Assembly: GCF_003992015.1 (NCBI RefSeq)
Contig: NZ_RQVK01000011.1
Location: forward strand, 1 to 64,000
Direction of reading: 5' to 3'
Length of the DNA: 64,000 nucleotides
Source: Veillonella sp. VA137
GTDB taxonomy: Bacteria > Bacillota > Negativicutes > Veillonellales > Veillonellaceae
The notes under the pieces were generated by a model. That model searched no databases. It saw nothing but the letters and a program-made list of their open reading frames with translations, and was not told the DNA's origin. Below are positions 53,301 through 55,834 of this stretch, piece after piece. The position numbers were made by a program, and so were the translations under genes. Positions within the stretch are counted from its first letter, which is position 1. Each line of letters opens with the position of its first letter.

Positions 53301-55081
53301 AACCAGGCTCTGACGGCGTTATCGGTGTGAACGGTAAAGACGGATCGGCAGTTGTGATCAACGGTAAGGACGGCTCTATCGGCTTGAACGGTAAAGATGG
53401 TAAAAATGGTCTTTCCATTAAAGGTGACAAAGGTGTTGTTGGTGTAGACGGCACAGATGGCGCTAATGGTAAAGATGGTATGACTCGTATCGTATATGAA
53501 ACGAAACATCCAGATCCTAACAATGCTGGTAAAGACATTGTGGTGAAACATGAAGTAGCTACGATGGACGATGGCGTGAAATACGCTGGTGACGATGCAC
53601 AAGATGCTGACAAATCCAAAGTCATCGCTAAGAAGTTGAATCAAACTGTAGATATTGTTGGTGGTGCAGCTAAGGACAACTTAACGGATAAAAACATTGG
53701 TGTGAACAATATGGATGGTAAGTTAAAAGTACAATTAGCTAGCGACTTAACAAGCATCAACTCCATTACGAATAAAGAAAACAACGGCAAAGTTGAGTTC
53801 AAAGATAAGGGAGTGACTACTTTCAGTGGTGGCAAAACTGACGACAAAGCTGTATCCATTGACGGTAAACAAGGATTTGTGACGGGCTTGCAAAACAAAG
53901 ACTGGAATGTAGCAAACCCAACAGTTGTATCTGGACGTGCAGCGACGGAAGATCAATTGAAAGTGGTTAGTGACCGTTTAGCAGAGTCTCGTAAGTTCAC
54001 AGGTGATAACAAAGATGTGACGGCTGTGGTTGGCCTTGGTGAAGTATTGAATATCAACGGTGGTGCAGATGCGGCTAAGTTGACTGACAATAATATCGGC
54101 GTTATTGCGAAAGAAGCTGTTAAAAATGCAGATGGAACAGTGAAAACACCGGCGTCCATGACAGTGAAGTTGGCGAAAAATGTTCACATGGGTGATGGTT
54201 CTACCGATTACACAGGCCTATTTAAACCTACTTTCATCGATAAAGATGGCAAGGTGAAACCTGTAATCGATGAGAAAACAGGTAAACCGGCAGAGTTTAA
54301 TACGACTGTGAAACATGACGGATCAGGCAGTGAGTACACTGTATATCGTCCTGGCAAAGATGGTAAACCTGAACCAGCGATTACGACGAATGTGACACCA
54401 TTGGGTGTGGTGATTGAATCCAACAATTCCAATGGTAAAGCGAACCCTCCTGTATCATTGACAGCAAATGGCCTAGATAACGGCGGTAATCGCATTCTAA
54501 ATGTGGCGCCTGGTATCAACGGCACTGACGGTGTCAACGTAGATCAGTTGAAAGCGACAGCTAACAACGTTCTGAACCAAGCTACAGGTGAAGCTCATAA
54601 AGCTGGTGCGAGAGCAGCCGCTTTAGCAGCGTTGAAACCATTACAATATGATCCATTAGAACCGACACAAATCATGGCGGGCATTGGTAATTATCGTAGT
54701 GAAACAGCAGCGGCTGTAGGCCTTGCTCATTACACGCAAGAAGCGACTATGTTCCACGTAGGTGTTACATTAGGTCAACATCAAAATATGGTGAATGCTG
54801 GCGTGACTCATAAATTTGGCTGGAGCCCAGAAGAAAAAGCAATTCCTGAACGTTATAAAGCGGGCCCGATCTCCTCTGTATATGTAATGCAAGATGAAGT
54901 ATCTGCATTGAAACAAGAGAACGAACGCACGAAAGTAGCGTACGAACAAGTACTGGCAGATAATGCAAGTATGAAAGCAGAAAACCAAGAAATGAAGGAA
55001 TCTTACAACAAAATGGCTCAAGACAATGAAGAAATGAAAGCACAAATCAAAATGTTGATGCAGGCTATGGGAATGAAATAA
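26219..55081 (+). CDS. Giant YadA-like trimeric autotransporter adhesin
   Basis: One uninterrupted frame of 9,620 codons encodes a type Vc (trimeric autotransporter) adhesin. I chose ATG 26219 because GGAGG sits just before it; GTG 26180 would add 13 residues. A long signal peptide ends near HA48. Two regions of YadA-like head repeats (short units such as SIAIGxxA) follow, then an enormous stalk of neck motifs (ITNVAxGxxDTDAVNVxQL; GRAATEDQLK or close variants about 16 times), Trp-ring-like segments (KTALWDLAV) and nine collagen-like GKDG-rich segments. The YadA-type anchor ends at KFGW (Trp9535), and an 85-residue tail follows. The closest described relative I recall is Hag1 of Veillonella atypica, a multivalent adhesin to streptococci and host cells. 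It is expected at the cell surface as a homotrimer. Confidence 0.95.
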   Translation: MKSSQIFLECERFLKRALKDKGHYSKGAVIAFLITGGIGVSVPSTVHAVVPTHLLWQAFQNMGVLGSYSGTTSAEKNQSILNSKVKDSNITFKDLYALLYHGPLATASTQTGTGLTVNQGYVTYQGSNIAGGEDVFLRGAGAIALGGNAHADGVGTLALGERAQAEGSDALAIGLTSKALAHESVAVGHDARSKSNYSLALGSNSAALGHGSNAVGYNTNAGSTASLALGYNTFANASTAGSEALASAIATNSSRLSADTMDKLGLFKLAEVNDKAADVALKSARINPATPATKIKELEDAYKLAHQKYTEAKTALEGQQDYIDLINDTDNTKLKTALDSAGTGSIGKFLNDNFNNNTELNNQVKSTVNTVVTTKGSNSLAIGNLTVAEGDGSIAQGVATVAKADGSIALGAAAQVAKNANQSIAVGVGAQAHDAHSIAMGVQSSTFGTGDVAIGNRAEVLGDNSVGIGYHSSVLAENGTAVGKSTKIGTGSVNSLSMGFATTVGKNAVDSVALGSQANVADDSKESIAIGKSAQALAKNSITLGANAAVNGLADKSIAIGNSSSTYAASSIVVGDNANVGTGGARSISIGNASSVAGADSLALGTSAKAKATDTIAIGNKATANRDQSIVIGKGASANRENSIVLGTGSTDYYRGKAPKLKAGANPYANYTDPTTVYEYGSDGNVVYEEQEGANVPSFLPRGTEAGKELQKLDALNLGVVSVGGGEVNVTIDGKEKTIHALRRITNVAPGALDTDAVTVAQLRAWRETDPHFLAVKNPTSKELKVDGNTMKSVGYNLDASNSDLRNSNYENNQASGNFGMALGGFAKSTAAQATAIGYGSSAYDTDALAIGTISYARGNSSVAIGRAAKARTVKSMALGWGADATGDSSIALGATTITDGAKAIAIGSSANSMAARGIAIGDGAKVQIEANSDGKDPASWGQWSAQNGVAIGYSALARRDQDVAIGKEAIVKGGDAIGLGHKVENYGENSIAIGSYAKVNTKDAASGTNSIAIGRAAEVTNKEAIALGTDAKVKSDKSMAMGYKAEVEANATHSIVLGESAKIKTDAAYGTAMGQGATINTGATYGTAIGQGAQIDPNATYATAVGQGARVQSSEGAALGKGATAAGAKTLALGSGASATAAGSVALGSESVAGAAAGTKGWDPAAGRVNNHTTAVSGAAASLSGLGSVSIGASGKERQITNLAAGSNDTDAVNVAQLKAVNLQIAGNTTATAGADVRLHNQTLNVVGDGTYLTSNAAGNTITMDLTQSIKNKINSIFVTSFTGDQGSKVTPTATSNTVNVTGKKFTTNSEPNSIWADGGVRYETGNIGTFTTGNTVAIGMRPELKSKSFTAYKYDGNNQTGEAGPSISYNGINMNDKPITNLQAGQNPNDAVNKSQLDAITWNLGAKGADGNINRVAPSDDANKRVDLVGTGGISVTANGSTVTISGSKILDSMPVVYTDAAGNRVYKHTDGKFYTTENPPAGTKPVADVQARLVNTAPGAGKTATTDATVFNNVKSVIEKQGVTGNTAPTFTDRLSVAAANNPTAAVNVKDLNSTVADLKNKELHITPMEYTPKANGDVTLSYSDGNGSVVPNTTATIKGVAKNDLSNITDAGKKVITGLGTTVTAGKNITVTATTDNTTGQKSYAIAAADQVESVVKATAATDDENIAEVKPVTGAQDAANTKYGVGVSKKKVAEIAQGAVEVKPADGSDNVHVTPDTTTTPGKTVYKVSVDKTKLDTGVNTTVTGAGTATDPYKVNVQGDLNKITSITNEAGNGKVSFGANGVSTFSSGTTGDKTVTIDGKEGKVVVGNDGKPVTIDGSTGYVTGLQNTEWTVGTTTPVSGRAATEDQLKHVSDAVDGKADKTALWDLGVVATDGTSTKVTPQAVEGDNKRINLKGKGNVTVTADGNTITIEGENQNSIVVYTDAQGNRLYKRADGKFYKTKEPVAGERAVLANNVQSRLVNANGDSTTSPTVLNNVKSAIQTQGVGPDNLSPTFLERLEAAAKPTNNPNAAVNVSDLKSVVDAGMKYGANISEATGGANPVTNKLGSTVAIKGGATETDGTNFDGTNVLTTVQQDDGNTTVNIKLKRDLGNIKSITNEAGNGKVAFGADGVTTFTSGAAGDKPVSIDGKLGKVVAGTGNTAVTLDGAAGQVLASGIRIGNQTATPTANGAAPAAGQPTGPAGNFITGLGNTTWNIENPVYVSGRAATEDQLKVLNTELHKKSSTDYRLIQNPDSTDHAYTVSNAGEIDLTVKDEITKATNTVKLKDIASKTALDALVDRSITLGGDNNSATDKQTLANDVKFNIKGDNNYITTTAKGTDVTLTFNDSALAKKADEWNLAVNGTKVSPTDKQVNLVNGNNISITKEANGDVKVSATGLAKEDLSNITDAGKKNITDLGTEITAGERITVGNPTVDAKTGKKTYTINADKQVESVVKATLADTADENIAEVSPVTGDQDAANTKYGVAVSKKAVANIAKDAVEVKAADGADNVTVDKDTTTAGKTIYKVSVDKTKLAAGDNTNVEGKGTEAKPYKVNVTGDLTKITSITNTTGTGKVSFAGDGVVKVDGAKAVSIDGKQGQITGLQNTTLTAADFAKANRAATEEQLKAVKDIADAASTTDYRLIANPAEGSNGAYKVDNGTISLKVKDTKQADSTPQIITINDVASKEALDTVKANQWDLAVKSGATITNVTSQPGAKPTDNKRIAIEGADGVEVTQTDGVIKISAPRGTDNDTITTVKSSDGTISVDNVDGNTHAYDIKVNAQKLGEAQALIFVDDKGKQVFKQPDGAFKNADGTKYEGTVHTKVNTAAPQRVDNVGSAIDGAKVTTDAGQDKPDATYLEKLNKANADTPNAAVNVSDLKKTSDASIAKAVEDATTKGMKFQGNTGDVISKELGQTLAIKGEGTVAGNTATNNIRTTNTNGVLEIGLAESLTGINSIAGKGTSPLTISNGGTTLTINAPEGTKPGTISVGGVKITDVANGEAETDAVNVSQLNAVAGKELHIKPTTDKEKYTVDKNGDVTLTYVNGDGTAVNDTKAVISGVAKNDLSNITDGGKKVITGLGTDIEAGTGITLGTTKEDPKTGKKTYIINADKQVESVTKADAETGDENIATVTMMDGTVDKTANARYGVGVSKKAVANIAKDAVEVKAGDNADNVHVTPDTTTAGKTIYKVSVDKTKLAAGTNTTVGGEGTEAKPYKVNVAGDLDNITSITNTAGTGKVTFDNNGVVKVDGDHPVSIDGKQGQITGLQNTTLTAADFAKANRAATEEQLKAVKDIADAASTTDYRLIANPVEGSNGAYKVDNGTISLKVKNTKQADSNPETITINDVASKEALDTVKANQWDLAVSNGTSTNKVEPQATGTEGENKRIVLKGKDGVTVSQENGVITIGAQKGVDNDTVTTVTSTDGTVTVDTVDGNEHAYDVKVNAQKLGEAQALIFVDDKGKQVFKQPDGTFKNADGTKYEGTVHTKVNTAQPQRVDNVGSAIDPDSTTTDTTFLGKLTEAAADPTKGKSAVNVSDLKKTSDASIAKAVTDATNKGMKYAGDNYKAATATEAEQNGITKKLGEQLQILGGATGTLTDNNIGVNADGGALKVKLAESLTGINSIAGKGTTPLTISNGNTTLTINNGEGTKPGTISAGNAKITNVAKGEGDTDAVNVKQLTDEVGKAKTTVTVNKDNTDANKNLSLTTTTATDGHTNYDVRLADKVTLGTETAKQVTMDGTAGTIIAGTGNNAVSVDGTNASITAGTGTNIVKVDGSKGQLTAAGVVVGNQTLNPIAAKPTDGVTPAAETGNYVTGLGNTTWTVNNPTYVSGRAATEDQLKAVNDEVNNKVDKTALWDLAVKSGDTITNVTPQAGAQAMDNKRITIEGTDGVTVSQDNGVIKISAPRGTDHDTITTVESTDKTVDVTKVGNNDHAYNLAVNKQAVVDGAQLPVVYTTKDGKKVTIDKDGKFHTVDNPTVEVKPEDVETRIQSAAKNTTAGDTILNNVGSAIANTKVPEGTGTKQNPSFLERLEETAKATNHPNAAVNVSDLKNTADEVVGKGMKYGANLPAKTGGDKVVTNKLGSTVNIVGSADVTNATEADKQYDGKNVLTSIEQDTDGNTTVTVKLNKDLTSKSLTTNTVTVKGEDGKDGKPGTDAVVTVGEKGEPGVNGQDGKPGSNGTIGVNGKDGSAVVINGKDGSIGLNGKDGKNGLSIKGDKGAVGVDGTDGANGKDGMTRIVYETKHTDPKTGTEATVTHQVATMDDGLRFTGNNSGTENKHKLNTLVNIVGEGVAKEQVDGFQSASGNILVAADGKTTLTVKMNKNLANISSITNGANSGKVEFKDNGVTTFSSGNNGTGGTDTPVVINGKDGKVTTGTVSLDGKAGTVKANDITVGKQSVTPSTTGVAPTTGGTPTEGNFVTGLGNTTWTVNNPTYVSGRAATEDQLKAVNDEVNNKADKTALWDLAIASEDPNGAKVAPKEVTGENKRIILKGTGGVTISQNNGEITIGAPVAGTDNNTVTTVTSTDETVLTVGDKGKDGNHAYELTINKQAVVDGAQLPVVYTDKEGNKLTLKDGKFYKADNTVVEAKDVETRIQSAAKNTTAGDTILNNVGSAIANTKVPEGTGTKQNPSFLERLEETAKATNHPNAAVNVSDLKQASDASIAKAVTDATNKGMKYAGDNYKAAEGTTAEQNGITKKLGEQLQILGGATGTLTDNNIGVNADGGALKVKLAESLTGINSIAGKGGTTPLTISNGNTTLTINNGDGTKLGTISVGNAKITNVAEGTDGKDAVNVSQLNKSINDLKTNLGWYVTSDVADGGEQATGSNPTSEHVTNDNEVAFIAGKNLKIKQDGRNFTYSLNDSITKLSKVEVTKDGEGTTTITPGKVTTTDGTTTTVTGPEGITIKPSAGTTTTVSLTKTGLDNGGNKITNVAKGEGDNDAVNVKQLTDEVGKAKTTVTVNKDNTDANKNLSLTTTTATDGHTNYDVRLADKVTLGTEVAKQVTMDGTAGTITAGTGNNTVSVDGTNASITAGTGTNIVKVDGSKGQLTAAGVVVGNQTLNPIAAKPTPGVTPAAETGNYVTGLGNTTWTVANPTYVSGRAATEDQLKAVNDEVNNKADKTALWDLAVKNGTTTDKVEPKTTGTEGENKRITIEGSGSVKVTQKDGVITIGAEKGADNDTVTTVTSTDETVLTAKDTPSNGNHAYALTINKQAVVDGAQLPVVYTDKEGNKLTLKDGKFYKSDNTVVEPGDVETRIQSAAKNTTAGDTILNNVGSAIATTKVPEGTGHKQNPTFLEQLEEAAKAGNHPNAAVNVSDLKNAANAVVATGMKYGANLSAKTGGDKIVTNKLGSTVNIVGSADVTNATEADKQYDGKNVLTSIAQDADGNTTVTVKLNKDLTSKSLTTNTVTVKGEPGANGQDGKDAVVTVGEKGEKGTEGKPGKDGSNGTIGVNGKDGSAVVINGKDGSIGLNGKDGKNGLSIKGDKGVVGVDGTDGANGKDGMTRIVYETKHTDPKTGTETTVTHQVATMDDGLRFTGNNSGTENKHKLNTLVNIVGEGVTKEAVNTFESATGNILVQADGNSTLTVKMNKNLANISSITNAAGNGKVEFKDNGVTTFSSGNNGANGTDTPVVINGKDGKVTTGTVGLDGKAGTVKANDITVGKQSVTPNANGTTPVATDKATEGNFITGLDNKEWNVASPSYVSGRAATEDQLKKISEAITAKSGSDYRLVANPAAGSEGKYKPTDDGDINLTVEDPTDATTAKTVTITDVAKKSDLDTVKGHVGNKISLGDDTTGTTTAKSLTAGDVKFNIKGDGKYISTAANGDDVTVSLNTKQVAQDQALIYVDNTGKQVFKQPDGTFKDADGNKYEGDVHTKVNTPSAKRLDNVGSAIDTAVVKDATNQPKQDATYLEKLEAAAKDPVTGKSAVNVSDLKQASDASIAKAVTDATDKGMKYGANLSAKEGGDKVVTNKLGSTVHILGSSNATSDEGYNDENVVTTIGQATNGDTTVTVKLKKDLKSESLTTNTVIVKGEPGGDGQTKDAVITVGEKGEKGVDGQDGKPGSNGSIGVNGKDGSAVVINGKDGSIGMNGKDGANGLTMKGDKGVVGLDGTDGANGKDGMTRIVYETKHPDPNNAGKEITVKHEVATMDDGQKYSGDNYEAATATTAEANVINKKLNERLEIVGGADKAKLTDNNIGVNAKDGKLKVQLASELTNINSITNGANSGKVEFGANGVTTFSSGAVAGDKTVTIDGKAGKVTVGNNGNPIAIDGSVGDITGLTNTTLTGPDFGTKGRAATEEQLKLIQGQLGTGNLSFGANLPAKAGGNKVVENALGSTVNIVGTANVTADDNYDGNNVVTTVEKGTDGNSKVTIKLNKDLTSKSITTNTVTVKGEPGANGQDGKDAVVTVGEKGADGKPGSNGTIGVNGKDGSAVVINGKDGTIGLTGPKGADGQPGKSINIGMKDGYNTDGANGVRGEKGVDGQDGITRIVYTEGGKEHQVATMDDGLRFTGNNSGTENKHKLNTLVNIVGEGVTKEQVDGFQSASGNILVQADGNSTLTVKMNKNLANISSITNAAGNGKVEFGADGATTFSSGAAAGDKTVTINGKEGTVNATTSVTAGGVVVGKQSVTPSATGVAPTTGGTPTEGNFVTGLANKEWNVATPTFVSGRAATEDQLKKISEAITAKSGSDYRLVANPATGSDGKYTADNDGNISLTVQDAANPNSTNTVTITDVAKKSDLDIVKGQVGNKISLGDDTTGTTTAKSLTAGDVKFNIKGDTNYISTSAKGDDVTVSLNTKQVAQDQALIYVDNAGNQVFKQPDGTFKNADGTKYEGDVHTKVNTPDTKRVDNVGSAIDTAVVKDATNQPKQDPTYLEKLEATAKDPVTGKSAVNVSDLKNASDASIAKAVTDATDKGMKYGANLSAKEGGDKVVTNKLGTTVHILGSSNATSDEGYNDENVVTTIGQDATTGDTTVTVKLKKDLKSESLTTNTVIVKGEPGGNGQTKDAVLTVGEKGEKGVDGQDGKPGSNGSIGVNGKDGSAVVINGKDGSIGMNGKDGANGLTMKGDKGAVGLDGTDGANGKDGMTRIVYETKHTDPNNAGKEITVKHEVATMDDGQKYSGDNYEVATATEAEANVINKKLNERLEIVGGADKAKLTDNNIGVNAKDGKLKVQLASELTNINSITNGANSGKVEFGADGVTTFSSGAAAGDKTVTIDGKAGKVTVGNNGNPIAIDGSVGDITGLTNTTLTGPDFGTKGRAATEEQLKLIQGQLGTGNLSFGANLPAKAGGNKVVENALGSTVNIVGTANVTADDNYDGNNVVTTVEKGTDGNSKVTIKLNKDLTSKSVTTNTVTVKGEPGANGQDGKDAVVTVGEKGADGKDGSNGTIGVNGKDGSAVVINGKDGSIGLTGPKGENGNSVVINGKDGKIGAKGEDGKSVVINGKDGTIGLTGSKGADGAPGKSLDIGMKDGYNGQDGADGVPGVRGEKGVDGKDGITRIVYTTKEVDPVTKVEKVVERQVATMDDGLQFTGNNSDTVNKHRLNTLVNIVGEGVTKEAAKTFESATGNILVDADGKTTLTVKMNKNLANISSITNAAGNGKVEFGADGATTFSSGAAAGDKTVTINGKDGKVTAGESTLDTTGLTVKDGTKETKVTNAGTVVKDGANESKVTSTGATFTDGTKTSSVAPTVVRVNGTNGADGIVTDGVVIGKQSVTPAETVPTAGKVIAPEEGNFITGLDNKAWDVTNPTFVSGRAATEDQLKSATTGLVDKGLVFDANTGGAKTNKLGSTVKIQGTAEIPAGATDADKNYDGKNVLTSIEQDPTTGNTTVTVKLNKDLTSKSVTTNTVTVKGEPGANGQDGKDAVVTVGEKGEAGKDGSNGTIGVNGKDGSAVVINGKDGSIGMNGKDGANGLTMKGDKGAVGLDGTDGANGKDGMTRIVYETKHTDPNNAGKEITVKHEVATMDDGQKYSGDNYEAATATTAEANVINKKLNERLEIVGGAAKDKLTDNNIGVNAKDGKLKVQLASELTNINSITNGANSGKVELGANGVTTFSSGAAAGDKTVTIDGKVGKVTVGNNGKPIAIDGSVGDITGLTNTTLDAADFATKGRAATEEQLKVIQGQIGTGKLSFGANLPAKAGGKKVVENALGSTVNIVGTANVTADDNYDGNNVVTTVEKGTDGNSTVTIKLNKDLTSKSLTTNTVTVKGEGGKDGKPGTDAVVTVGEKGEPGVAGKDGKPGSDGIIGVNGKDGSAVVINGKDGSIGLTGPKGENGNSVVINGKDGKIGAKGEDGKSVVINGKDGTIGLTGPKGADGKPGKSLDIGMKEGYNGADGADGVPGVRGEKGVDGKDGITRIVYTTKEIDPATNTEKVVERQVATMDDGLRFAGNNSDTVNKHRLNTLVNIVGEGVTKEAAKTFASAEGNILVEADGKDALTLRLNKHLNLTNTGSMTVGNSVVNNAGLTVKDGANESKVGSTGATFTDGTNTTEVTPTVARVNGVKDANGAVTGGVVIGKQSATPSADGKTPTATDTAAEGNFITGLENKDWSVTEPKFVSGRAATEDQLKTVSDAAKAVANNTIQFGADNASKTDVQGLNKAGGIAFNITGGADKTKLSDNNIGVNANGSTVEVKLAKELKGLTSAEFTNAGGKTTKVEGGKVTTGDTVLSATGLTVGDKDAGTFVTKTGTVVKDGDVTTSTTAGETVYRDGDKATTVNTSGITIENGDKTVSLTNNGLDNGGNKIVNVAEGVNDTDAVNVKQLHDEIGKAKTTVSVNGEDKDVNKNLSLTVTTGTDGHNNYDIRLADKVTLGTDATKQVTMDGTAGTVTAGTGDNIVKVDGTNATVTAGTGTNTVKVDGGKGQVVASGVTVGKQSVTPSADGTTPAADATATEGNFITGLDNKTWGVTNPTFVSGRAATEDQLKSATTGLVDKGLVFDANTGGAKTNKLGSTVKIQGTAEIPAGATYADKNYDGKNVLTSIEQDANGNTTVTVKLNKDLTSKSLTTNTITVKGEDGKDGKPGTDAVVTVGEKGEPGVNGKDGKPGSDGVIGVNGKDGSAVVINGKDGSIGLNGKDGKNGLSIKGDKGVVGVDGTDGANGKDGMTRIVYETKHPDPNNAGKDIVVKHEVATMDDGVKYAGDDAQDADKSKVIAKKLNQTVDIVGGAAKDNLTDKNIGVNNMDGKLKVQLASDLTSINSITNKENNGKVEFKDKGVTTFSGGKTDDKAVSIDGKQGFVTGLQNKDWNVANPTVVSGRAATEDQLKVVSDRLAESRKFTGDNKDVTAVVGLGEVLNINGGADAAKLTDNNIGVIAKEAVKNADGTVKTPASMTVKLAKNVHMGDGSTDYTGLFKPTFIDKDGKVKPVIDEKTGKPAEFNTTVKHDGSGSEYTVYRPGKDGKPEPAITTNVTPLGVVIESNNSNGKANPPVSLTANGLDNGGNRILNVAPGINGTDGVNVDQLKATANNVLNQATGEAHKAGARAAALAALKPLQYDPLEPTQIMAGIGNYRSETAAAVGLAHYTQEATMFHVGVTLGQHQNMVNAGVTHKFGWSPEEKAIPERYKAGPISSVYVMQDEVSALKQENERTKVAYEQVLADNASMKAENQEMKESYNKMAQDNEEMKAQIKMLMQAMGMK
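26640..28170 (+). other. Adhesin head region 1 with a helical insertion
   Basis: Residues about 140-650 are YadA-head-type 14-16-residue repeats (LALGxxAxAxGxxSxAIG). They are interrupted at about 26940-27345 by some 130 residues that look helical (MDKLGLFKLAEVNDKAAD, IKELEDAYKLAHQKYTEAK), after which the repeats resume at GSNSLAIGNLTVAEGDGS. Confidence 0.8.
28440..28540 (+). other. Neck between the two adhesin heads
   Basis: ITNVAPGALDTDAVTVAQLRAW is the neck motif that closes head 1 and starts a short connector before head 2. Confidence 0.8.
28680..29690 (+). other. Adhesin head region 2
   Basis: Residues about 820-1157 are a second array of YadA-head repeats (ATAIGYGSSAYDTDALAIG and similar), followed at 29815 by the neck QITNLAAGSNDTDAVNVAQL that leads into the stalk. 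Confidence 0.85.
33500..36860 (+). repeat. About 2.0-kb tandem repeat within the adhesin gene
   Basis: About 33500-34870 and 35495-36860 are closely similar at an offset of 1992 bases, judged from CTAACTGCCGC at 34.0 and 36.0 kb. Both encode the NRAATEEQLKAVKDIADAAS and ALIFVDDKGKQVFKQPDG units. Confidence 0.75.
37225..43250 (+). repeat. About 3.8-kb tandem repeat within the adhesin gene
   Basis: Segments starting near 37225 and 41035 match at an offset of about 3,805 bases. Both encode KAKTTVTVNKDNTDANKNL, the NQTLNPIAAKPT unit, a collagen-like block and GLRFTGNNSGTENKHKLN. Confidence 0.75.
38611..53500 (+). other. Nine collagen-like Gly-X-Y-rich segments in the adhesin stalk
   Basis: Segments of about 70-150 residues rich in GKDG, GEKG, GKPG and GPKG begin near 38.61, 42.41, 44.27, 45.36, 47.17, 48.25, 49.74, 50.80 and 53.21 kb. 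Most end in DGxTRIVY. Each starts with VTVKGE or VIVKGE and contains VGEKG and NGKDGSAVVINGKDGSIG. The Gly-X-Y register is broken by longer units, so a true collagen helix is not certain. Confidence 0.75.
43250..49060 (+). repeat. About 2.9-kb tandem repeat within the adhesin gene
   Basis: About 43255-46150 and 46150-49060 match at an offset of 2,891-2,895 bases in the first part and about 3,057 near the end, because the second unit has roughly 165 extra bases in its collagen-like block. Part of the unit occurs a third time at about 49.7-51.3 kb (offset about 2,553). Confidence 0.78.
54580..54823 (+). other. YadA-type membrane anchor of the adhesin
   Basis: The segment from AGARAAALAALKPLQYDP through MAGIGNYRSETAAAVGLAHY, FHVGVTLGQH and VNAGVTHKFGW supplies four beta strands per subunit for the 12-strand trimeric barrel. 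KFGW would normally be the protein's end. Confidence 0.92.
54824..55078 (+). other. Coiled-coil-like tail after the adhesin anchor
   Basis: Eighty-five residues follow the anchor. After SPEEKAIPERYKAGPISSVY, the segment from MQDEVSALKQENERTKVAY to IKMLMQAMGMK is charged and heptad-like, consistent with a trimeric coiled coil on the periplasmic side. Confidence 0.75.
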
Positions 55082-55115
55082 GTCCTGAAGATGTAACTTC
55101 CTCAGAAGATGCAAT

Positions 55116-55165
55116 AAGCCCCTACCCTTCCGGGTCGAAAGACTCGGAAGGGTAGGGGCTTTTGT
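55116..55165 (+). terminator. Terminator after the adhesin gene (hairpin family PE3, copy 1)
   Basis: AAGCCCCTACCCTTCCGGGTC, loop GAAA, then GACTCGGAAGGGTAGGGGCTTTT form a 20-base-pair stem with a T tail. A near copy lies at 57014-57065 in the same orientation. Confidence 0.9.
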
Positions 55166-55176
55166 GTTATTTATTG

Positions 55177-55216
55177 TTGTATTTGTGCTAATAAAATGAT
55201 ATAATGTTAGCACAAA
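55177..55216 (+). promoter_or_regulatory. Promoter and autoregulatory operator of the AbiEi gene
   Basis: TTGTAT (55177-55182), 17 bases, and TATAAT (55200-55205) form the promoter. A perfect ten-base inverted repeat, TTTGTGCTAA (55182-55191) and TTAGCACAAA (55207-55216), brackets the -10. AbiEi antitoxins are known to repress their own promoters by binding inverted repeats, so this is the likely operator. Confidence 0.75.
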
Positions 55217-55240
55217 TAAAACTTTATAGGTAGGTAGTAT

Positions 55241-55834
55241 ATGGATTATAAAAAAATATTAGAAGAGAAGTTAAAACAAAGTGGAGGGATATTGCTGAGT
55301 GAAGAAGTGATATCCGAGAATATACCGAGTATTTATTTAACAAGAATGGTTGAGCAAGGCAGTCTACAGCGAGTGGATAGAGGGATTTATATGGTGGAAG
55401 GGGGACAGTACGATGGATATTATTTCTTTCAGAAGAGATATAAAGTAGCAATCTTTTCTTATCTATCAGCACTGTATCTACATCAATTGATGGATAGTAT
55501 ACCAAATAAATTAGAGGTGACCTTGTATCGTGGATATAATCCGCATCGAATGGATGAAAATATTATAAAGCACTATGTAACAAAAGAAGTACATGAACTT
55601 GGAATTGTTGATTGTAAAACGATGCATGGCAATACAGTGAGAGTATATGATTTAGAAAGAACGATTTGTGATTTAATAAAGAATAGAAAGGCTATAGATA
55701 GCGAGATATTTTCGAAAGTATTAAATCGTTATGTAAGTAGTTCAAATAAAGATTTAGCAAAACTTTATAAGTATGCTCAAAAAATGAAAATACTAGATAA
55801 AGTTTTAGGGGTTGTGGAGGTCCTTTATGAATAA
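55241..55834 (+). CDS. AbiEi-type antitoxin/transcriptional regulator (toxin partner missing)
   Basis: A 197-residue protein resembling AbiEi, the antitoxin of the type IV AbiE system. The N-terminal winged-helix part contains 'LKQSGGILLSEEVISE' and 'RMVEQGSLQRVDRGIYMV', and the C-terminal part contains 'VRVYDLERTICDLIKNR', both characteristic. AbiEi represses its own operon and counters AbiEii, a nucleotidyltransferase toxin. Here a typical AbiEii start region (GGAGG at 55816-55820, ATG 55827 overlapping this stop) leads to only six codons, so the toxin is gone. The gene is AT-rich compared with the adhesin. A perfect operator overlaps its promoter. Confidence 0.85.
   Translation: MDYKKILEEKLKQSGGILLSEEVISENIPSIYLTRMVEQGSLQRVDRGIYMVEGGQYDGYYFFQKRYKVAIFSYLSALYLHQLMDSIPNKLEVTLYRGYNPHRMDENIIKHYVTKEVHELGIVDCKTMHGNTVRVYDLERTICDLIKNRKAIDSEIFSKVLNRYVSSSNKDLAKLYKYAQKMKILDKVLGVVEVLYE

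Noticed and set aside
38611-53500. Regular spacing of repeats in the adhesin as a CRISPR array
   Set aside because: Repeats are coding, kilobase-scale and variable, with no short unique spacers or cas genes.
27304-54537. Many open frames of 60-260 codons on the minus strand inside the adhesin gene
   Set aside because: They mirror the repetitive codon pattern of the adhesin (GGT, AAA, GAT runs), have no ribosome sites and no family resemblance.
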